A stretch of DNA of 44,166 nucleotides. Origin: Nocardia carnea. Lineage in GTDB: Bacteria > Actinomycetota > Actinomycetes > Mycobacteriales > Mycobacteriaceae. Location of the stretch: contig NZ_JARWNW010000234.1 of NCBI RefSeq assembly GCF_029868325.1, positions 1 through 44,166 of the forward strand. Direction: 5' to 3'. Positions 25,809-38,080 of this stretch are shown piece after piece (position 1 is the first letter of the stretch; each line of letters opens with the position of its first letter). The position numbers and the translations under genes were made by a program. Under the pieces are notes generated by a model. The model worked only from the letters and a program-made list of their open reading frames with translations. It was not told the DNA's origin and made no database searches.

Positions 25809-26886
25809 CCTCTTCGGCCTCGTCGTCACCGAGAGGCGTCGATGGTCGAGTCGACACGGCGAAGGGCAGTTTGCGCTGCCGAGCAATCGGGGTGGGCGGA
25901 TGGAAAATCGAGTGGCATCGGCATCAAGGAGGCGGCGGCCGGTCGGCTGGACGACGGGAAGTTCGTTCGACTATGTGTGCGGGATTGCCACCGCAACGAG
26001 GAGTCGGCATCCGACGCACTGGGCCACCCTCGGGCCGTGGAGAGCGATACTGCACCTGGCTTCTGTAAGACCGGCAATATTCGATGCCGCTCACGGTCGG
26101 CAAACCCCCAGGGCCGCCCGCAGCTGGCCATCGGTCTCCACGGCATCCGTGTGTTCCGGAGTGGGCACTGGCCGGTGAGCTGTCCCGCTCAGCGGTCAGT
26201 GCCCCGGCTGCGCCGCTACGCCATCGCCATGACAATTCTGTAGCGCCGATCAGCGACGTGGATTCGGCTGGACTACATGAAGAGCAGGCGGCCGACGCGG
26301 GTAGCGAATTCGGGGTCGTCGGGCGAGGCTTCGTGGCCGAAGCGGTCGGCAAACACCGCCTCGGCCAGTTGGCGGCGATTGGGCAGCTTATCGCGCTCTG
26401 CCGCAGCCAATGCGGCAGGCAGCTCATCTTTTGTGAGGTCGGTACAGTAGGCCGGTGCGCCCGGACGCACCCTCCATATCGACAACGGTAGGCGCCGACA
26501 CCTCCTCCGTCAAAGCGGCGCTGCGATCGCGCGCACCCGCCTCACCCGACGTCGAACGCGTCCAGGCCTTCGACATGACCATGGGATGGACCCGCTCACC
26601 AACCTCCACGAGATCCGGCGTGCGGTTCATCTCCGCGCGGCCCTGGTTCGATCCGGGGACTATCGACTAAGGGTTGGTGCGCCGGCCCGGTGGCTCCCCT
26701 CGATCATGTGACTGCCTGGCAGGGCTCCATCGGGTGCCCTGCTCATGCCGTCCCGAAGCATGGTTTCGGGAATACCGGATGCCGATACTCGTGTTGGAAG
26801 TCCTGGGAAAATCGTAGAAAAATCGTAGAAAGCGGGGGTGGACCCCAAAGATGCCCAGGTCAATGGTGGTATAGGCTTTGTCGGTC
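25809..26886. other. about 1.1 kb with no recognised gene
   Basis: Open frames here are mostly arginine/serine-rich shadows. The best candidate is minus-strand 26273-26485 (70 codons, TTG start), with a natural-looking acidic/helical composition (DELPAALAAAERDKLPNRRQ) that matches no family I recognise; it may be the tail of a lost gene. A tiny plus-strand frame 26586-26711 (41 codons) is also possible. AAAATCGTAGA is repeated in tandem near 26812-26833. The stretch marks the change from accessory to core genes. Confidence 0.5.
26872..26877 (+). promoter_or_regulatory. -10 box of the cysteine desulfurase-mnmA operon
   Basis: TAGGCT, a good TANNNT box, lies 9 nt before ATG 26887, and no ribosome site is visible. 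The leader would be only a few nt or absent. Confidence 0.45.
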
Positions 26887-28113
26887 ATGAAATCGGCTTT
26901 TCCGGGTGCGGTCAACGGTGTGCCCACGACGGTTTACCTCGATCATGCGGCGACCACACCGATGCTGCCCGCCGCCATCGAGGCGATGAATACTGTCTTC
27001 GGGTCGGCCGGGAACGCGTCCTCGCTGCACGGATCGGGCCGGGCGGCCCGCCGGCGGCTGGAGGAGGCCCGCGAATCCATTGCCGCCGATCTGGGGGCCC
27101 GGCCGTCCGAGGTCATCCTCACCTCCGGCGGTACCGAAAGCGATAATCTCGCGGTCAAGGGTATTTTCTGGGCCCGCCGCGATGCCGATCCCCGATGTAC
27201 CCGGATCCTCGCCGGTGCCACCGAACATCATGCGGTGCTCGACGCCGTGGAATGGCTGGAACGGCACGAGGGTGCGCGGGTCACCTGGCTGCCGGTGGAT
27301 TCCGACGGCATCGTCGCGCCGGAAACCCTGCGCGCCGAACTCGCCGACAATCCCGGCGAGGTAGCGCTGGTCACCGTGATGTGGGCGAACAACGAGGTCG
27401 GGTCCATCCAGCCGATCGAGGAACTGGCGGCCATCGCGCGCACGGCCGATGTGCCGATGCACAGCGACGCGGTGCAGGCCGCCGCGCAACTTCCCATCGA
27501 TTTCGGGGCGAGCGGGCTGGCGGCGGCGAGTTTCGCCGGCCATAAGCTCGGCGGGCCGCACGGAGTGGGTGTGTTGCTGCTCGGGCGGCAGGTGGGCTGT
27601 GTTCCGTTGCTGCACGGTGGCGGGCACGAGCGCGACCTGCGGTCGGGTACCTCCGATGTGGCTGCCGTGGCCGGGCTGGCCGCGGCATTGCGGCAGACCG
27701 TGGCGGAAATGCCCGCGCGGGCAGAGGAACTGATCGCGCTGCGCGACGAACTCATCGCCGGGGTGCGCCGGATTGCCCCGGACGCGGTGCTCAACGGCCC
27801 GCACGACGACCGCCGGCTGCCGGGTAACGCCCATTTCACCTTCCCGGGTTGTGAAGGTGATTCGCTGCTGATGCTGCTGGACGCCGCGGGGGTGGAATGC
27901 TCCACCGGTTCGGCGTGCACGGCGGGAGTCGCCTCGCCGAGCCACGTCCTGATCGCGATGGGGGTCGAGCCCCGGGAAGCGCGCGGATCGCTGCGGTTCT
28001 CGCTCGGGCACACCTCGCAGCGGGCCGATATCGAGGCCCTGCTGGAAGTATTACCGCAAGTGGTGGAACGAGCCAGAGCCGCCGGCCTGGCCGGTGCGAG
28101 AGGAGGTGCGTAG
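26887..28113 (+). CDS. cysteine desulfurase (NifS/IscS family)
   Basis: A PLP-dependent cysteine desulfurase of about 408 residues. It takes sulfur from cysteine as a persulfide for tRNA thiolation and other uses. Visible features are [10 protein letters not shown] at the N terminus, [19 protein letters not shown], the PLP lysine in [13 protein letters not shown] and the mobile catalytic cysteine loop [11 protein letters not shown]. The ATG 26887 start lacks a ribosome site but follows a -10 box at 26872; a TTG at 26878 would add three residues. It lies 3 nt before mnmA, as in related actinomycetes, so its main role is probably to feed sulfur to MnmA. Confidence 0.93.
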   Translation: MKSAFPGAVNGVPTTVYLDHAATTPMLPAAIEAMNTVFGSAGNASSLHGSGRAARRRLEEARESIAADLGARPSEVILTSGGTESDNLAVKGIFWARRDADPRCTRILAGATEHHAVLDAVEWLERHEGARVTWLPVDSDGIVAPETLRAELADNPGEVALVTVMWANNEVGSIQPIEELAAIARTADVPMHSDAVQAAAQLPIDFGASGLAAASFAGHKLGGPHGVGVLLLGRQVGCVPLLHGGGHERDLRSGTSDVAAVAGLAAALRQTVAEMPARAEELIALRDELIAGVRRIAPDAVLNGPHDDRRLPGNAHFTFPGCEGDSLLMLLDAAGVECSTGSACTAGVASPSHVLIAMGVEPREARGSLRFSLGHTSQRADIEALLEVLPQVVERARAAGLAGARGGA

Positions 28114-28116
28114 CGT

Positions 28117-29217
28117 ATGCGCGTACTCGCCGCGATGAGTGGTGGAGTCGATTCGGCGGTGGCGGCGGCACGGGCTGTCGACGCCGGACACGAGGTGGTC
28201 GGGGTCCATCTGGCGCTGTCGAGCGCGCCGGGCACCCTGCGAACCGGTTCCCGGGGCTGCTGCTCCAAGGAAGACGCCGGTGACGCCCGCCGGGCCGCCG
28301 ATGTGCTCGGTATCCCGTTCTATGTCTGGGATTTCGCCGACCGGTTCAAGGAAGACGTGATCGACGATTTCGTCGCCGCCTATGCCGCGGGCGAAACGCC
28401 GAACCCGTGCCTGCGCTGCAACGAGAAGATCAAGTTCTCCGCGCTCGCCGACCGGGCGGTGGCCCTCGGCTTCGATGCCGTGGTCACCGGGCACTATGCG
28501 CGGCTGACCGACGGTGTCCTGCGCCGGGCCGTGGACGCGGACAAGGACCAGTCCTACGTGCTGGCGGTGCTGACCGCCGAACAGCTGAAACGGGCCATGT
28601 TCCCGGTGGGCGACACCCCGAAGCCGCAGATCCGCGCCGAAGCCGCCGACCGCGGCCTCGCGGTGGCCGATAAACCCGACAGCCACGACATCTGCTTCAT
28701 CCCCTCCGGCGACACCCGCGCCTTCCTCGGCGCGAAGATCGGGATCCGGCCGGGCGCGATCGTGGACTCCGGCGGCGCCGAACTCGGCCGCCACGACGGA
28801 GTACACGGGTTCACCATCGGCCAGCGCAAGGGCCTCGGCCTGCCCGGGCCCGGACCGGACGGCAAACCGCGCTACGTCACCGAAATCGACCCGGACTCCG
28901 GCACCGTGCACGTGGGCTCGGCCGACGATCTGCAGGTGTGGTCCATCGACGCCGAACGGGCCGTCTGGACCGGCGGCACGGCCCCCGATGGCCCGGTCGA
29001 CTGCGTGGTGCAGGTCCGGGCGCACGGCGGTACCGCCCCGGCCACCGCGGAAGCGGTGGGCGACGGGTTGCGGGTGCAGTTGCACGAACCGCTCAGCGGT
29101 GTCGCGCGTGGCCAGGCCGCGGTGCTGTACCGGCCCGACACTGCCGGGGACGTGGTCCTGGGCAGTGGCACCATCGCCGCCACCGCGCGCACGGCACCCG
29201 CCGGCGCGTCCCGATGA
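28117..29217 (+). CDS. mnmA: tRNA-specific 2-thiouridylase MnmA
   Basis: A 366-residue MnmA. It adenylates U34 of tRNA-Glu, Lys and Gln anticodons and inserts sulfur to give 2-thiouridine. The PP-loop is SGGVDS (8-13). The catalytic pair is C101 in [12 protein letters not shown] and C193 in [17 protein letters not shown] and the [10 protein letters not shown] segment lead into the C-terminal beta-barrel. The additional C98 and the CCSKED segment (48-53) are common in actinobacterial forms. It is placed directly after the cysteine desulfurase gene, and its stop overlaps the next start (ATGA). Confidence 0.97.
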   Translation: MRVLAAMSGGVDSAVAAARAVDAGHEVVGVHLALSSAPGTLRTGSRGCCSKEDAGDARRAADVLGIPFYVWDFADRFKEDVIDDFVAAYAAGETPNPCLRCNEKIKFSALADRAVALGFDAVVTGHYARLTDGVLRRAVDADKDQSYVLAVLTAEQLKRAMFPVGDTPKPQIRAEAADRGLAVADKPDSHDICFIPSGDTRAFLGAKIGIRPGAIVDSGGAELGRHDGVHGFTIGQRKGLGLPGPGPDGKPRYVTEIDPDSGTVHVGSADDLQVWSIDAERAVWTGGTAPDGPVDCVVQVRAHGGTAPATAEAVGDGLRVQLHEPLSGVARGQAAVLYRPDTAGDVVLGSGTIAATARTAPAGASR

Positions 29218-30251
29218 ACCAGGCCGGATTCCCGGCGGGGGTGGCGACAGGGGTCGGCTCCTGGCCGGGGACCGACCCGCGCGAGGCCGCCGCGGTGATC
29301 GTCGGCGAGCTGCCCGGACTACCGCATCTGGTGGAACTGCCCGCGCGGGGTGTGGGCGCGGATACGGTCGGGCGGGTCTCGGCCCTGCTGGTGGATATGC
29401 GTTTCGACACCACCCCGCGCGGCTACCGGCTCGCCGCGCGGCCGGGTGGAGTCTCGCGGCGGGCACACGATCTACTGCGCACCGATCTGGACGCCCTGCA
29501 GGAAGCCTGGGAGAACGCCGGGCTGCGCGGGTCGGGCCGGCCGGTGAAGGTACAGGCGGCGGGCCCGCTGACGCTGGCGGCGGAGGTGGAACTGCCCGGC
29601 GGCCACCGGGTACTCACCGACCGCGGTGCCGTGCGGGATCTGGCGGATTCGCTCGCCGAAGGAGTGGCCGCTCATATCGCCGAGATCGCGAGGCGGCTGG
29701 AAACCGAAGTCGTCCTGCAACTGGACGAACCGCTGGTGGCCGATGTGCTGAACGGTTCGCTGCGTGGGGCCAGCGTGCTGAACACGGTCCGCGCCCTGCC
29801 CGAACCGGAAGCATTGGCGGTCCTCGACGCGGTGCTGACGTCACAGCGGGTCCCCACCCTGGTGCACACCTGCGCGAACCGGCCGCCGCTGGATTTCCTG
29901 CGCCGAAGCGCGGCAGACGCGCTCGGATTCGATCTCGCGACGCTGTCCGGGACCGCGGGTCTCGACGCGGTCGGACAGGCGCTGGACGCGGGCAAACGCC
30001 TCGTGCTCGGGCTGGTGCCGACCAGCGCCCCCGGTGCCCCGGTGACCTGGCAGGATATCGCCGAACCGGGCGCTCGGCTGATGGACCGCCTCGGGTTTCC
30101 CCGCGCGACCCTGGCCCGGCAGGTAGCGGTGAGCCCGGCCTGCGGACTCGCCGCAGCCTCGCAGAGCTGGTCCCGTGACGCACTACGACTCACCGCCGAC
30201 GCCGCGAAAGCCTTCGAGCAGGACCCGGAATCGCTGGTACCGCAGTCGTAG
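29214..30251 (+). CDS. MetE C-terminal-like (cobalamin-independent methionine synthase family) protein
   Basis: A 345-residue TIM-barrel protein of the MetE C-terminal/UROD-like superfamily, as found downstream of mnmA in mycobacteria (Rv3015c type, from memory). Recognisable parts are [13 protein letters not shown] at the start, [22 protein letters not shown] and a [12 protein letters not shown] segment that would hold the zinc-ligand His-Cys pair. It is half the size of full MetE and lacks the N-terminal barrel, so a role in methionine synthesis is unproven. ATG 29214 overlaps the mnmA stop. A four-copy heptamer repeat begins right at its stop. Confidence 0.85.
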   Translation: MNQAGFPAGVATGVGSWPGTDPREAAAVIVGELPGLPHLVELPARGVGADTVGRVSALLVDMRFDTTPRGYRLAARPGGVSRRAHDLLRTDLDALQEAWENAGLRGSGRPVKVQAAGPLTLAAEVELPGGHRVLTDRGAVRDLADSLAEGVAAHIAEIARRLETEVVLQLDEPLVADVLNGSLRGASVLNTVRALPEPEALAVLDAVLTSQRVPTLVHTCANRPPLDFLRRSAADALGFDLATLSGTAGLDAVGQALDAGKRLVLGLVPTSAPGAPVTWQDIAEPGARLMDRLGFPRATLARQVAVSPACGLAAASQSWSRDALRLTADAAKAFEQDPESLVPQS

Positions 30252-30278
30252 CTGTGAGCTGTGAGCTGTGAGCTGTGA
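30251..30278 (+). repeat. tandem heptanucleotide repeat, four copies
   Basis: GCTGTGA is repeated four times without interruption immediately after the MetE-like gene. Seven-base steps in an intergenic spacer do not encode a regular peptide. It is prone to slippage and could serve as a strain marker. Confidence 0.8.
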
Positions 30279-30409
30279 GCCGGCGACGAGTGCCGCGTTG
30301 TCCGCGAGCAGTCGTCGTGCAGCCGCGGAAATCGGCTGTCCGCGAGTTGGCCGCCGAACTTCCTCCAGGCGGCCCGATTCGCCCGGATCGGGGCGGCGAC
30401 GTGCCATAA

Positions 30410-32605
<2,196 letters not shown>

Positions 32606-32666
32606 GTGCGACACGGGCGCGGTCCCGGTGCTGCGGTCCGGTGGCGGGGCACGGCAGGATGGCGGG

Positions 32667-33911
32667 ATGCTGCGCAGTTTTCGGGTGTCCAACCACAAAT
32701 CGCTGGCCGACCTACAGGAATTGCGGTTGACCCGCGGCAGTGCGCCGGTGGCGGTGCCGGTGACCGCGATACACGGCGGGCCCGCGGCCGGTAAATCGAA
32801 CCTGGTGGACGCGCTGGGGCAGATGCGTGCGGCGGTGTTGCGTTCGGTAACCGGCTGGGATCCCTACGCCGGGCCGGAGCGGGCGCCCCATCTCGGGCAT
32901 ACGGGGCAGCCCTCCGAATTCGAGGCCGTGTTCATCGCCGAGGAGACGCCCTACACCTACGGGTTCCGGCTGGATGCGGCGGATGTGGCGGCCGAATGGC
33001 TCTACAGTCATCCCCGGTCGCGGAAGCGGATCGTGTTCGAACGGGAGGGCGAGGCGGTGCGGGTCGGGCCCATGTTCGAGGCCGCGCGGTTCGGGATCAC
33101 CGCCCTGATACCGCTGGTGCGGCCGAACTCGCTGCTGTTGAGCCTGGCCGGGCAGATGTATGCGGAGGCGCTGGTACCGGCCTACCGCTGGTTCGAGACG
33201 ATGCTCGAGGTGTTGCACGGCACCGGCGATATCGACTCGGTCGAGCTGCGGGTGGGGTCGCATCTGTCGCGGTCCACCGAGAACGCCGCCCGGCTGCTCA
33301 CCCTGCTGCAGACCGCTGATCTCGGGATCACCGATCTGCTCATCGCGCAGAACGATCCGGGCTACGCCGACTACCTGCGCGATCTCGACGCCGATATCGC
33401 AGCCTTGGGCGAACAGACCGATCGCGCGGCGGGCTCGGCGGCGTACGCGGCGCAACTGGAACTCGACAGTGGGCTCACCGCCGCGCAGCTGGCCCGCGAA
33501 CTGACCAATATGCGCAATGCCCGCGATGCGCTGTACACGCGCATGGTGGCGCGGCGCGGCGTCGGGCTGCGGCTGGTGCACACCGGTGTCGACCCGGTGT
33601 TCACCCTGGCCGAAGAATCCTCGGCGACGGTGGCGCTGCTGCGGCTGCTACCGGTCCTGCTCGACGCCTTGGACGCCGGCAAGGTACTCGTCGTCGACGA
33701 TATCGGCGCGCACCTGACCGTCGAAGAGGCGGACCGGCTGATCCAGCTGTTCCAGAACCCGGAAACCAATACCCGCGGTGCGCAATTGGTGTACACCACC
33801 GGCGACCGCGCCCTCGTCGACCGCGGTAACGGCCGTTCGGCGCGGACCCGGACCGGTGTCTGGGCGGTCCGCCGGTCCGACGCCGGTACGAGCACCCTCA
33901 CGATGTCCTGA
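32667..33911 (+). CDS. AAA family ATPase (ATP-binding, AAA_15/RecF-like)
   Basis: A 414-residue P-loop ATPase of the SMC/RecF-like AAA group annotated as ATP/GTP-binding (COG1106 type). It starts LRSFRVSNHKSLADLQ, the typical first strand of this group. Walker A is GGPAAGKSN (K43) and Walker B is KVLVVDDIGAHL (about 338-349), where the usual DE is DD. The central 200 residues are helical, probably a short coiled-coil or lid. The family often appears in anti-phage or toxin systems, but here it stands alone behind ligA with no effector gene, so a DNA-repair or housekeeping role is equally likely. Function unknown. Confidence 0.85.
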   Translation: MLRSFRVSNHKSLADLQELRLTRGSAPVAVPVTAIHGGPAAGKSNLVDALGQMRAAVLRSVTGWDPYAGPERAPHLGHTGQPSEFEAVFIAEETPYTYGFRLDAADVAAEWLYSHPRSRKRIVFEREGEAVRVGPMFEAARFGITALIPLVRPNSLLLSLAGQMYAEALVPAYRWFETMLEVLHGTGDIDSVELRVGSHLSRSTENAARLLTLLQTADLGITDLLIAQNDPGYADYLRDLDADIAALGEQTDRAAGSAAYAAQLELDSGLTAAQLARELTNMRNARDALYTRMVARRGVGLRLVHTGVDPVFTLAEESSATVALLRLLPVLLDALDAGKVLVVDDIGAHLTVEEADRLIQLFQNPETNTRGAQLVYTTGDRALVDRGNGRSARTRTGVWAVRRSDAGTSTLTMS

Positions 33912-33929
33912 AGCCCGGCGGGGTCTGGG

Positions 33930-34163
33930 CTAGCTGCTCGGTTGCGGGATTGTGCACCCCATCTTCGGGTTCATTCCCATGTAGTTCAGCGGTCCGGCGA
34001 GGACCGTAACCGCCAGGGTTGCGGCGTGGGAACACTCGGCGGGTGGTTCGTTGAAATAACCGCGCTGTCCGGCGGCGACCAGCCCCGCCACGAACCACAC
34101 GAGGATGACAATGCTGACTACTCGGCTTCCCATGGCACCTGCTCGAATCGATGAGTCCGGCAT
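33930..34163 (-). CDS. small membrane protein of unknown function
   Basis: A 77-residue protein with a hydrophobic helix near residues 12-30 (VVSIVILVWFVAGLVAAGQ), a short polar middle with one Cys, a second hydrophobic stretch (ATLAVTVLAGPLNYMGMNP) and a Cys in the tail. The second part lies in an N-out/C-out hairpin if both span the membrane. ATG 34163 follows GGAAGGA, a strong ribosome site; an ATG at 34184 is possible. The sequence resembles small proteins seen in related actinomycetes, but I know of no function. It is convergent with the AAA ATPase gene. Confidence 0.7.
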   Translation of the reverse strand: MPDSSIRAGAMGSRVVSIVILVWFVAGLVAAGQRGYFNEPPAECSHAATLAVTVLAGPLNYMGMNPKMGCTIPQPSS

Positions 34164-34564
34164 ATCGATCGTTTCCTTCCACATCGGTACTTTCCGGATA
34201 CCCCGTGGTGGCGGGCTGATGCGCCGATGACGGTGGTGTCATACAAACAGGAGCATTCCGGCGGGGGTGCCGATCTTTCTTCGGTGCACGGGGTTTTGCG
34301 GGAACATTCCGCCGCCCGGGGTTCGACCGGCCGGTGCCGAATCGCGGCGTGGCTGTATGCCGTTCGGCCGCGCAGGGGCTGCGGGCCGAGCCGGACTTCA
34401 CGAAACGCCCAGGGGCGAATATGCCGCGCGGCGGAGTCCGTTCGTCGTTTCGTCTCCGGGCTCGGCTCCTACCGGCACATCGGCGGCGTGGCGCCGAGGC
34501 TTGTGCAGTCCGCGCCGCTGTGGGCGTGTCGGCGTACCCGGGCGAAGGCGAGGCGCGGTACGCC
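34164..34564. other. about 400 nt with no recognised gene
   Basis: Between the small minus-strand gene and the plus-strand membrane protein. Three plus-strand frames are open but rich in Arg, Gly and Pro without family likeness, as expected for non-coding high-GC DNA. It should contain the promoter of the small gene (reading left) and ends at the TACCAT box of the next gene. Confidence 0.5.
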
Positions 34565-34570
34565 TACCAT
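34565..34570 (+). promoter_or_regulatory. -10 box of the DUF3592-like gene
   Basis: TACCAT (TANNNT) lies 6 nt before GTG 34577, giving a leaderless transcript. Confidence 0.45.
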
Positions 34571-34576
34571 GGGGGT

Positions 34577-34906
34577 GTGTTCGAACTGGCGATGCTGGCG
34601 GTCATGGTGGCTGCACTGGTCGGGATGCTGGTCCTGGTGTTCCGGGGGCGGCGGGGTACCGCGTTGCCGCAGGACGCCGAGGTCGGGTCGTTGTATCTCA
34701 CCGGGGTGAGCCCGCGGCCGGAGGCGATGGGCGAGCAGTTCGTCACTCTCACCGGAAACCTTTCCGGCCCTTCCGAACCTGGGAAAGTGGTGTACGGGCG
34801 GCTGGTGTGGGATGCCGCCTACTGGCCGGCCATCGGCGATACGCTCACCGTCGCCTATCCGCCCGGTAAACCGGATCGGTGGCGGATCATCGAACCCGGG
34901 AAGTAG
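34577..34906 (+). CDS. DUF3592-like small membrane protein
   Basis: A 109-residue protein with one N-terminal membrane helix (residues 4-22, LAMLAVMVAALVGMLVLVF) and a short basic turn (RGRRG). An extracytoplasmic or cytoplasmic beta-rich domain of 80 residues follows, ending YWPAIGDTLTVAYPPGKPDRWRI. The VGD/VYPPGKP type ending is like DUF3592 proteins, where a strand pattern leads to a V.Y.P..P motif. GTG 34577 is chosen from composition and from the -10 box 6 nt upstream. Convergent with the ACT-domain gene. No function known. Confidence 0.7.
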   Translation: MFELAMLAVMVAALVGMLVLVFRGRRGTALPQDAEVGSLYLTGVSPRPEAMGEQFVTLTGNLSGPSEPGKVVYGRLVWDAAYWPAIGDTLTVAYPPGKPDRWRIIEPGK

Positions 34907-34911
34907 GGGCC

Positions 34912-35562
34912 TCAGCCCAGGACGGTGGCCACGATCCCGGCGAGGTAGCCGAGGCGCGCCACCTCCGACGGCCGGAAATCGGGTCCACCGGGACGGCCGA
35001 GCAGCAGCGCCTTACTGGACGGACCCAGCGGCGCGGCCGCCATCTTGGTATCCATATCGCGCCAGATCTCGGGCACCCAGTCCGCGTCGGCGTCGAGGGC
35101 GAGCGGTTTCTGCAGCGGCATCCACGGCACCGAAGCCGCCTGGGTCTGCGGCGCACTCTGGCTGCCGACCAGCCGGTAAGCGCCCTGCGGGCCGATATCG
35201 AGTACCGTGCTCCAGCCCACCCGCAACACGCGCGGGATACCGTCGACCAGTACCTGTAAGCGGTCGTCGCGGGCGTTGGCCACATTGTCGATGAGTTCGA
35301 GTTCGCGGTGGGTGTCGAGAACACCGGAATAGGGCCGGATCGAATCGACCCGCACATCGCCGAGCGATTCCGCGGCGGTGATGAGCGTATCGGGAAGTGC
35401 GTTGGGGGCGATCTCGACCACCAGATCGTCGACGGCGAACCCGGCGCCGCGTTCGACCACATCCAGCGAGAGGATATCGGCGCCGACGGTGCCGAGTGCC
35501 ACCGCCAATGACCCGAGGCTTCCCGGACGATCCGGAAGTTGCACGCGGAGCAGATATGACAC
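34912..35562 (-). CDS. ACT domain-containing amino acid-binding protein
   Basis: A 216-residue protein beginning with an ACT domain (about 1-75: YLLRVQLPDRPGSLGSLAVAL with the DRPGSL ligand turn, then VGADILSLDVVER). The second half, about 100-216, is a separate domain with DIGPQGAYRLVGS and a C-terminal helix. ACT domains bind amino acids to regulate enzymes. A counterpart occurs next to gatC and ligA in mycobacteria (Rv3013 type, from memory), but its role is unknown. GTG 35562 follows AAAGGGAAA. It is divergent from gatC. Confidence 0.88.
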   Translation of the reverse strand: MSYLLRVQLPDRPGSLGSLAVALGTVGADILSLDVVERGAGFAVDDLVVEIAPNALPDTLITAAESLGDVRVDSIRPYSGVLDTHRELELIDNVANARDDRLQVLVDGIPRVLRVGWSTVLDIGPQGAYRLVGSQSAPQTQAASVPWMPLQKPLALDADADWVPEIWRDMDTKMAAAPLGPSSKALLLGRPGGPDFRPSEVARLGYLAGIVATVLG

Positions 35563-35753
35563 GTGCGTTTCCCTTTCCTTCTGCGGCCGAGGCTCTGGAC
35601 GAATACCCGGTCTGCCCATCCTTACACCCATTTCGGGCGGTTATCGACTCGAATTGTGCGCGCTGACCGCCGCGCAACGATAGCGAACGGTGTGAATCGG
35701 GTGGCCCGAGGTACTCCTGTGGCCTCGCGACCGACCCCGCGCGGCGGCACCAT

Positions 35754-35759
35754 TAGGCT
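35754..35759 (+). promoter_or_regulatory. -10 box of the gatCA operon
   Basis: TAGGCT matches TANNNT and is identical to the box before the cysteine desulfurase gene. Transcription from about 35766 would give a 44-nt leader carrying the AAAGGGG ribosome site of gatC. Confidence 0.45.
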
Positions 35760-35809
35760 GTTCGTTGCTCGTGATCCGTATCCGAACTACACGCCGAAAG
35801 GGGTTCGCG

Positions 35810-36109
35810 GTGACCGCCATCTCCCGCGACGAGGTCGCACACCTCGCCCGGCTGTCCAGGCTCGCCCTGTCCGAGGCCGAACTCGATCAGTTCGCCGGAC
35901 AGCTGGATTCGATCCTCAGCCATGTGGCGACCATCTCCGAGGTGGCCGCCGCCGATGTTCCGGCCACGCCCTCACCTGATCCGGTGTCGAACGTGACCCG
36001 CCCCGACGAGGTCCGTCCCGGGCTCAGCCCCGAGCAGGCCCTGTCCGGTGCACCGGCCAGCGAAGACCAGCGGTTCCTTGTTCCGCAGATTCTGGGAGAG
36101 GGCGAATGA
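35810..36109 (+). CDS. gatC: Asp-tRNA(Asn)/Glu-tRNA(Gln) amidotransferase subunit GatC
   Basis: A 99-residue GatC, the small subunit that clamps GatA to GatB in the GatCAB amidotransferase, which makes Gln-tRNA(Gln) and Asn-tRNA(Asn). Typical features are the [18 protein letters not shown] start, a helical half with [14 protein letters not shown], and the C-terminal [14 protein letters not shown] 35810 follows AAAGGGG with 5-6 nt spacing. Its stop overlaps the gatA start (ATGA), coupling the two subunits. Confidence 0.96.
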   Translation: MTAISRDEVAHLARLSRLALSEAELDQFAGQLDSILSHVATISEVAAADVPATPSPDPVSNVTRPDEVRPGLSPEQALSGAPASEDQRFLVPQILGEGE

Positions 36110-37578
36110 GCGACCTGACTCAGCTCGAGGCATCCGAGCTCGCCGCCAAGATCCACGACCGGGAAGTGTCGTCGGTGGAGGTGACCCGGGCGCATCTGGA
36201 CCGGATCGCCGAGGTCGACGGCGAATATCACGCCTTCCTGCATACCGCCGGTGAGCAGGCGCTGGCAGCCGCGGCCGAGGTCGATACAGCGCTCGCCGGC
36301 GGGAAAGCGCCGGCCTCGCCGCTGGCCGGTGTGCCGCTGGCACTCAAGGACGTGTTCACCACGACCGATATGCCCACCACCTGCGGGTCGAAGATCCTCG
36401 AGGGCTGGGTGGCGCCCTATGACGCCACCCTGACCTCCCGGCTGCGTGCCGCCGGTATCCCGATCCTCGGGAAAACCAATATGGACGAGTTCGCGATGGG
36501 TTCCTCCACCGAGAACTCCGCCTACGGGCCGACCAAGAACCCGTGGGATACCGGGCGGATCCCCGGCGGCTCCGGTGGTGGTTCGGCGGCGGCGCTGGCC
36601 TCGTATCAGGCGCCGCTGGCGATCGGCACCGATACCGGTGGGTCGATCCGGCAGCCGGCCGCGGTCACCGCGACCGTCGGCACGAAACCCACGTACGGCA
36701 CGGTGTCGCGGTACGGGCTGGTCGCCTGCGCTTCCTCGCTGGACCAGGGCGGTCCCTGCGCCCGGACCGTGCTGGACACCGCGCTGCTGCACGAGGTGAT
36801 CGCCGGGCACGATCCGCGCGATTCGACCTCCCGCAATGTGCCGGTACCGGCGGTGGTCGAGGCCGCGCGCCGGGGTGCGGGCGGGGATCTGCGCGGGGTG
36901 AAGATCGGGGTGGTCGAGGAACTGCACTCCGACAGCTACCAGCCGGGCGTGCTGGCCTCCTTCGATGCCGCGGTAGGTGTGCTGAAGGAGCTCGGCGCGG
37001 AAGTGGTCGAGGTGTCCTGCCCCCATTTCGAATACGCGCTGGCGTCCTACTACCTGATCCTGCCCAGCGAGGTCTCCTCCAACCTGGCCCGCTTCGACGC
37101 CATGCGGTACGGCCTGCGCGTCGACGACGACGGTAAGCACAGCGCCGAGCAGGTCATGGCCGCCACCCGGGCCGCCGGGTTCGGGCCCGAGGTGAAGCGA
37201 CGCATCATGATCGGCACCTATGCGTTGTCGGCCGGGTACTACGACGCCTACTACGGTCAGGCGCTCAAGGTGCGGACCCTGATCGCGCGCGATTTCGAGC
37301 AGGCCTACGAACAGGTCGACGTGCTGATCTCGCCGACCAGCCCGTTCACCCCGTGGAAGCTCGGTGAAAAGGTCGACGATCCGCTGGCGATGTACCTGTC
37401 GGACCTGTGCACGCTGCCCACCAACCTGGCCGGGCATCCGGCGATGTCGGTGCCGTCGGGTCTCAGCCGCGACGACGGGATGCCGGTGGGCCTGCAGATC
37501 ATGGCGCCCGCACTGGCCGACGACCGGCTGTACCGGGTGGGTGCGGCCTACGAGGCGGCGCGCGGGCCGATCGCCTGA
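36106..37578 (+). CDS. gatA: Asp-tRNA(Asn)/Glu-tRNA(Gln) amidotransferase subunit GatA
   Basis: A 490-residue amidase-signature subunit of GatCAB that frees ammonia from glutamine. The Ser-cisSer-Lys triad is K81, S156 (in GGSGGGS) and S180 (in TDTGGS). [12 protein letters not shown] and [17 protein letters not shown] are the usual blocks, and the end is [17 protein letters not shown]. gatB is not in the window; in related genomes it lies further downstream. A hairpin at 37606-37642 follows. Confidence 0.97.
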   Translation: MSDLTQLEASELAAKIHDREVSSVEVTRAHLDRIAEVDGEYHAFLHTAGEQALAAAAEVDTALAGGKAPASPLAGVPLALKDVFTTTDMPTTCGSKILEGWVAPYDATLTSRLRAAGIPILGKTNMDEFAMGSSTENSAYGPTKNPWDTGRIPGGSGGGSAAALASYQAPLAIGTDTGGSIRQPAAVTATVGTKPTYGTVSRYGLVACASSLDQGGPCARTVLDTALLHEVIAGHDPRDSTSRNVPVPAVVEAARRGAGGDLRGVKIGVVEELHSDSYQPGVLASFDAAVGVLKELGAEVVEVSCPHFEYALASYYLILPSEVSSNLARFDAMRYGLRVDDDGKHSAEQVMAATRAAGFGPEVKRRIMIGTYALSAGYYDAYYGQALKVRTLIARDFEQAYEQVDVLISPTSPFTPWKLGEKVDDPLAMYLSDLCTLPTNLAGHPAMSVPSGLSRDDGMPVGLQIMAPALADDRLYRVGAAYEAARGPIA

Positions 37579-37605
37579 GCTTGTCGTAGCGCTCACAGAT
37601 TCCGG

Positions 37606-37642
37606 CCGCGGGCGGTGATCCTTTACGGGTTGCCGCCCGCGG
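37606..37642 (+). terminator. hairpin terminator after gatA
   Basis: Perfect 10-bp stem CCGCGGGCGG (37606-37615) / CCGCCCGCGG (37633-37642) with a 17-nt loop, 28 nt after the gatA stop. No T run follows. Confidence 0.6.
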
Positions 37643-37754
37643 TCTATCGGGCGTGTTCGGCAAGAGGTTGCGCTCGGTAGCGCCGCCGCGGGGAGCCGGT
37701 GTTGCGGGCGCCGGGGCCGGCCCCGGGTAGGGGCCCGAATGTTTCTGTAAGAAT

Positions 37755-37865
<111 letters not shown>

Positions 37866-38080
37866 GCCGGTCGGCGGTCGTAGGCGAATCGGAATCGACT
37901 CATGCGCCGCCTGGCAGTGTGGATACGCCCACCTCGTAGGCGGTTGGCAAGCAGGACTGGACAGCGTCGAGTCGCAGTCCATAGCTCGTGTCCGCGGGCA
38001 TCGGCGTGGCCTCCGCCGGCGTGACCCGTGCCGTGTGGGTCTGGCGGCTCAGGCCGAGCGAGGTCGCTCGGGCGGCGGGA

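Noticed and set aside
26586..26711. 41-codon plus-strand ORF
   Set aside because: Good codon bias, but no ribosome site, no family and very short; mentioned only in the stretch entry.
32667..34163. AAA ATPase plus small membrane protein as a two-gene anti-phage system
   Set aside because: The two genes are convergent, not co-directional, and the locus is a core housekeeping region, so the context does not support it.
35887..37596. 569-codon minus-strand ORF
   Set aside because: Antisense shadow of gatC-gatA.
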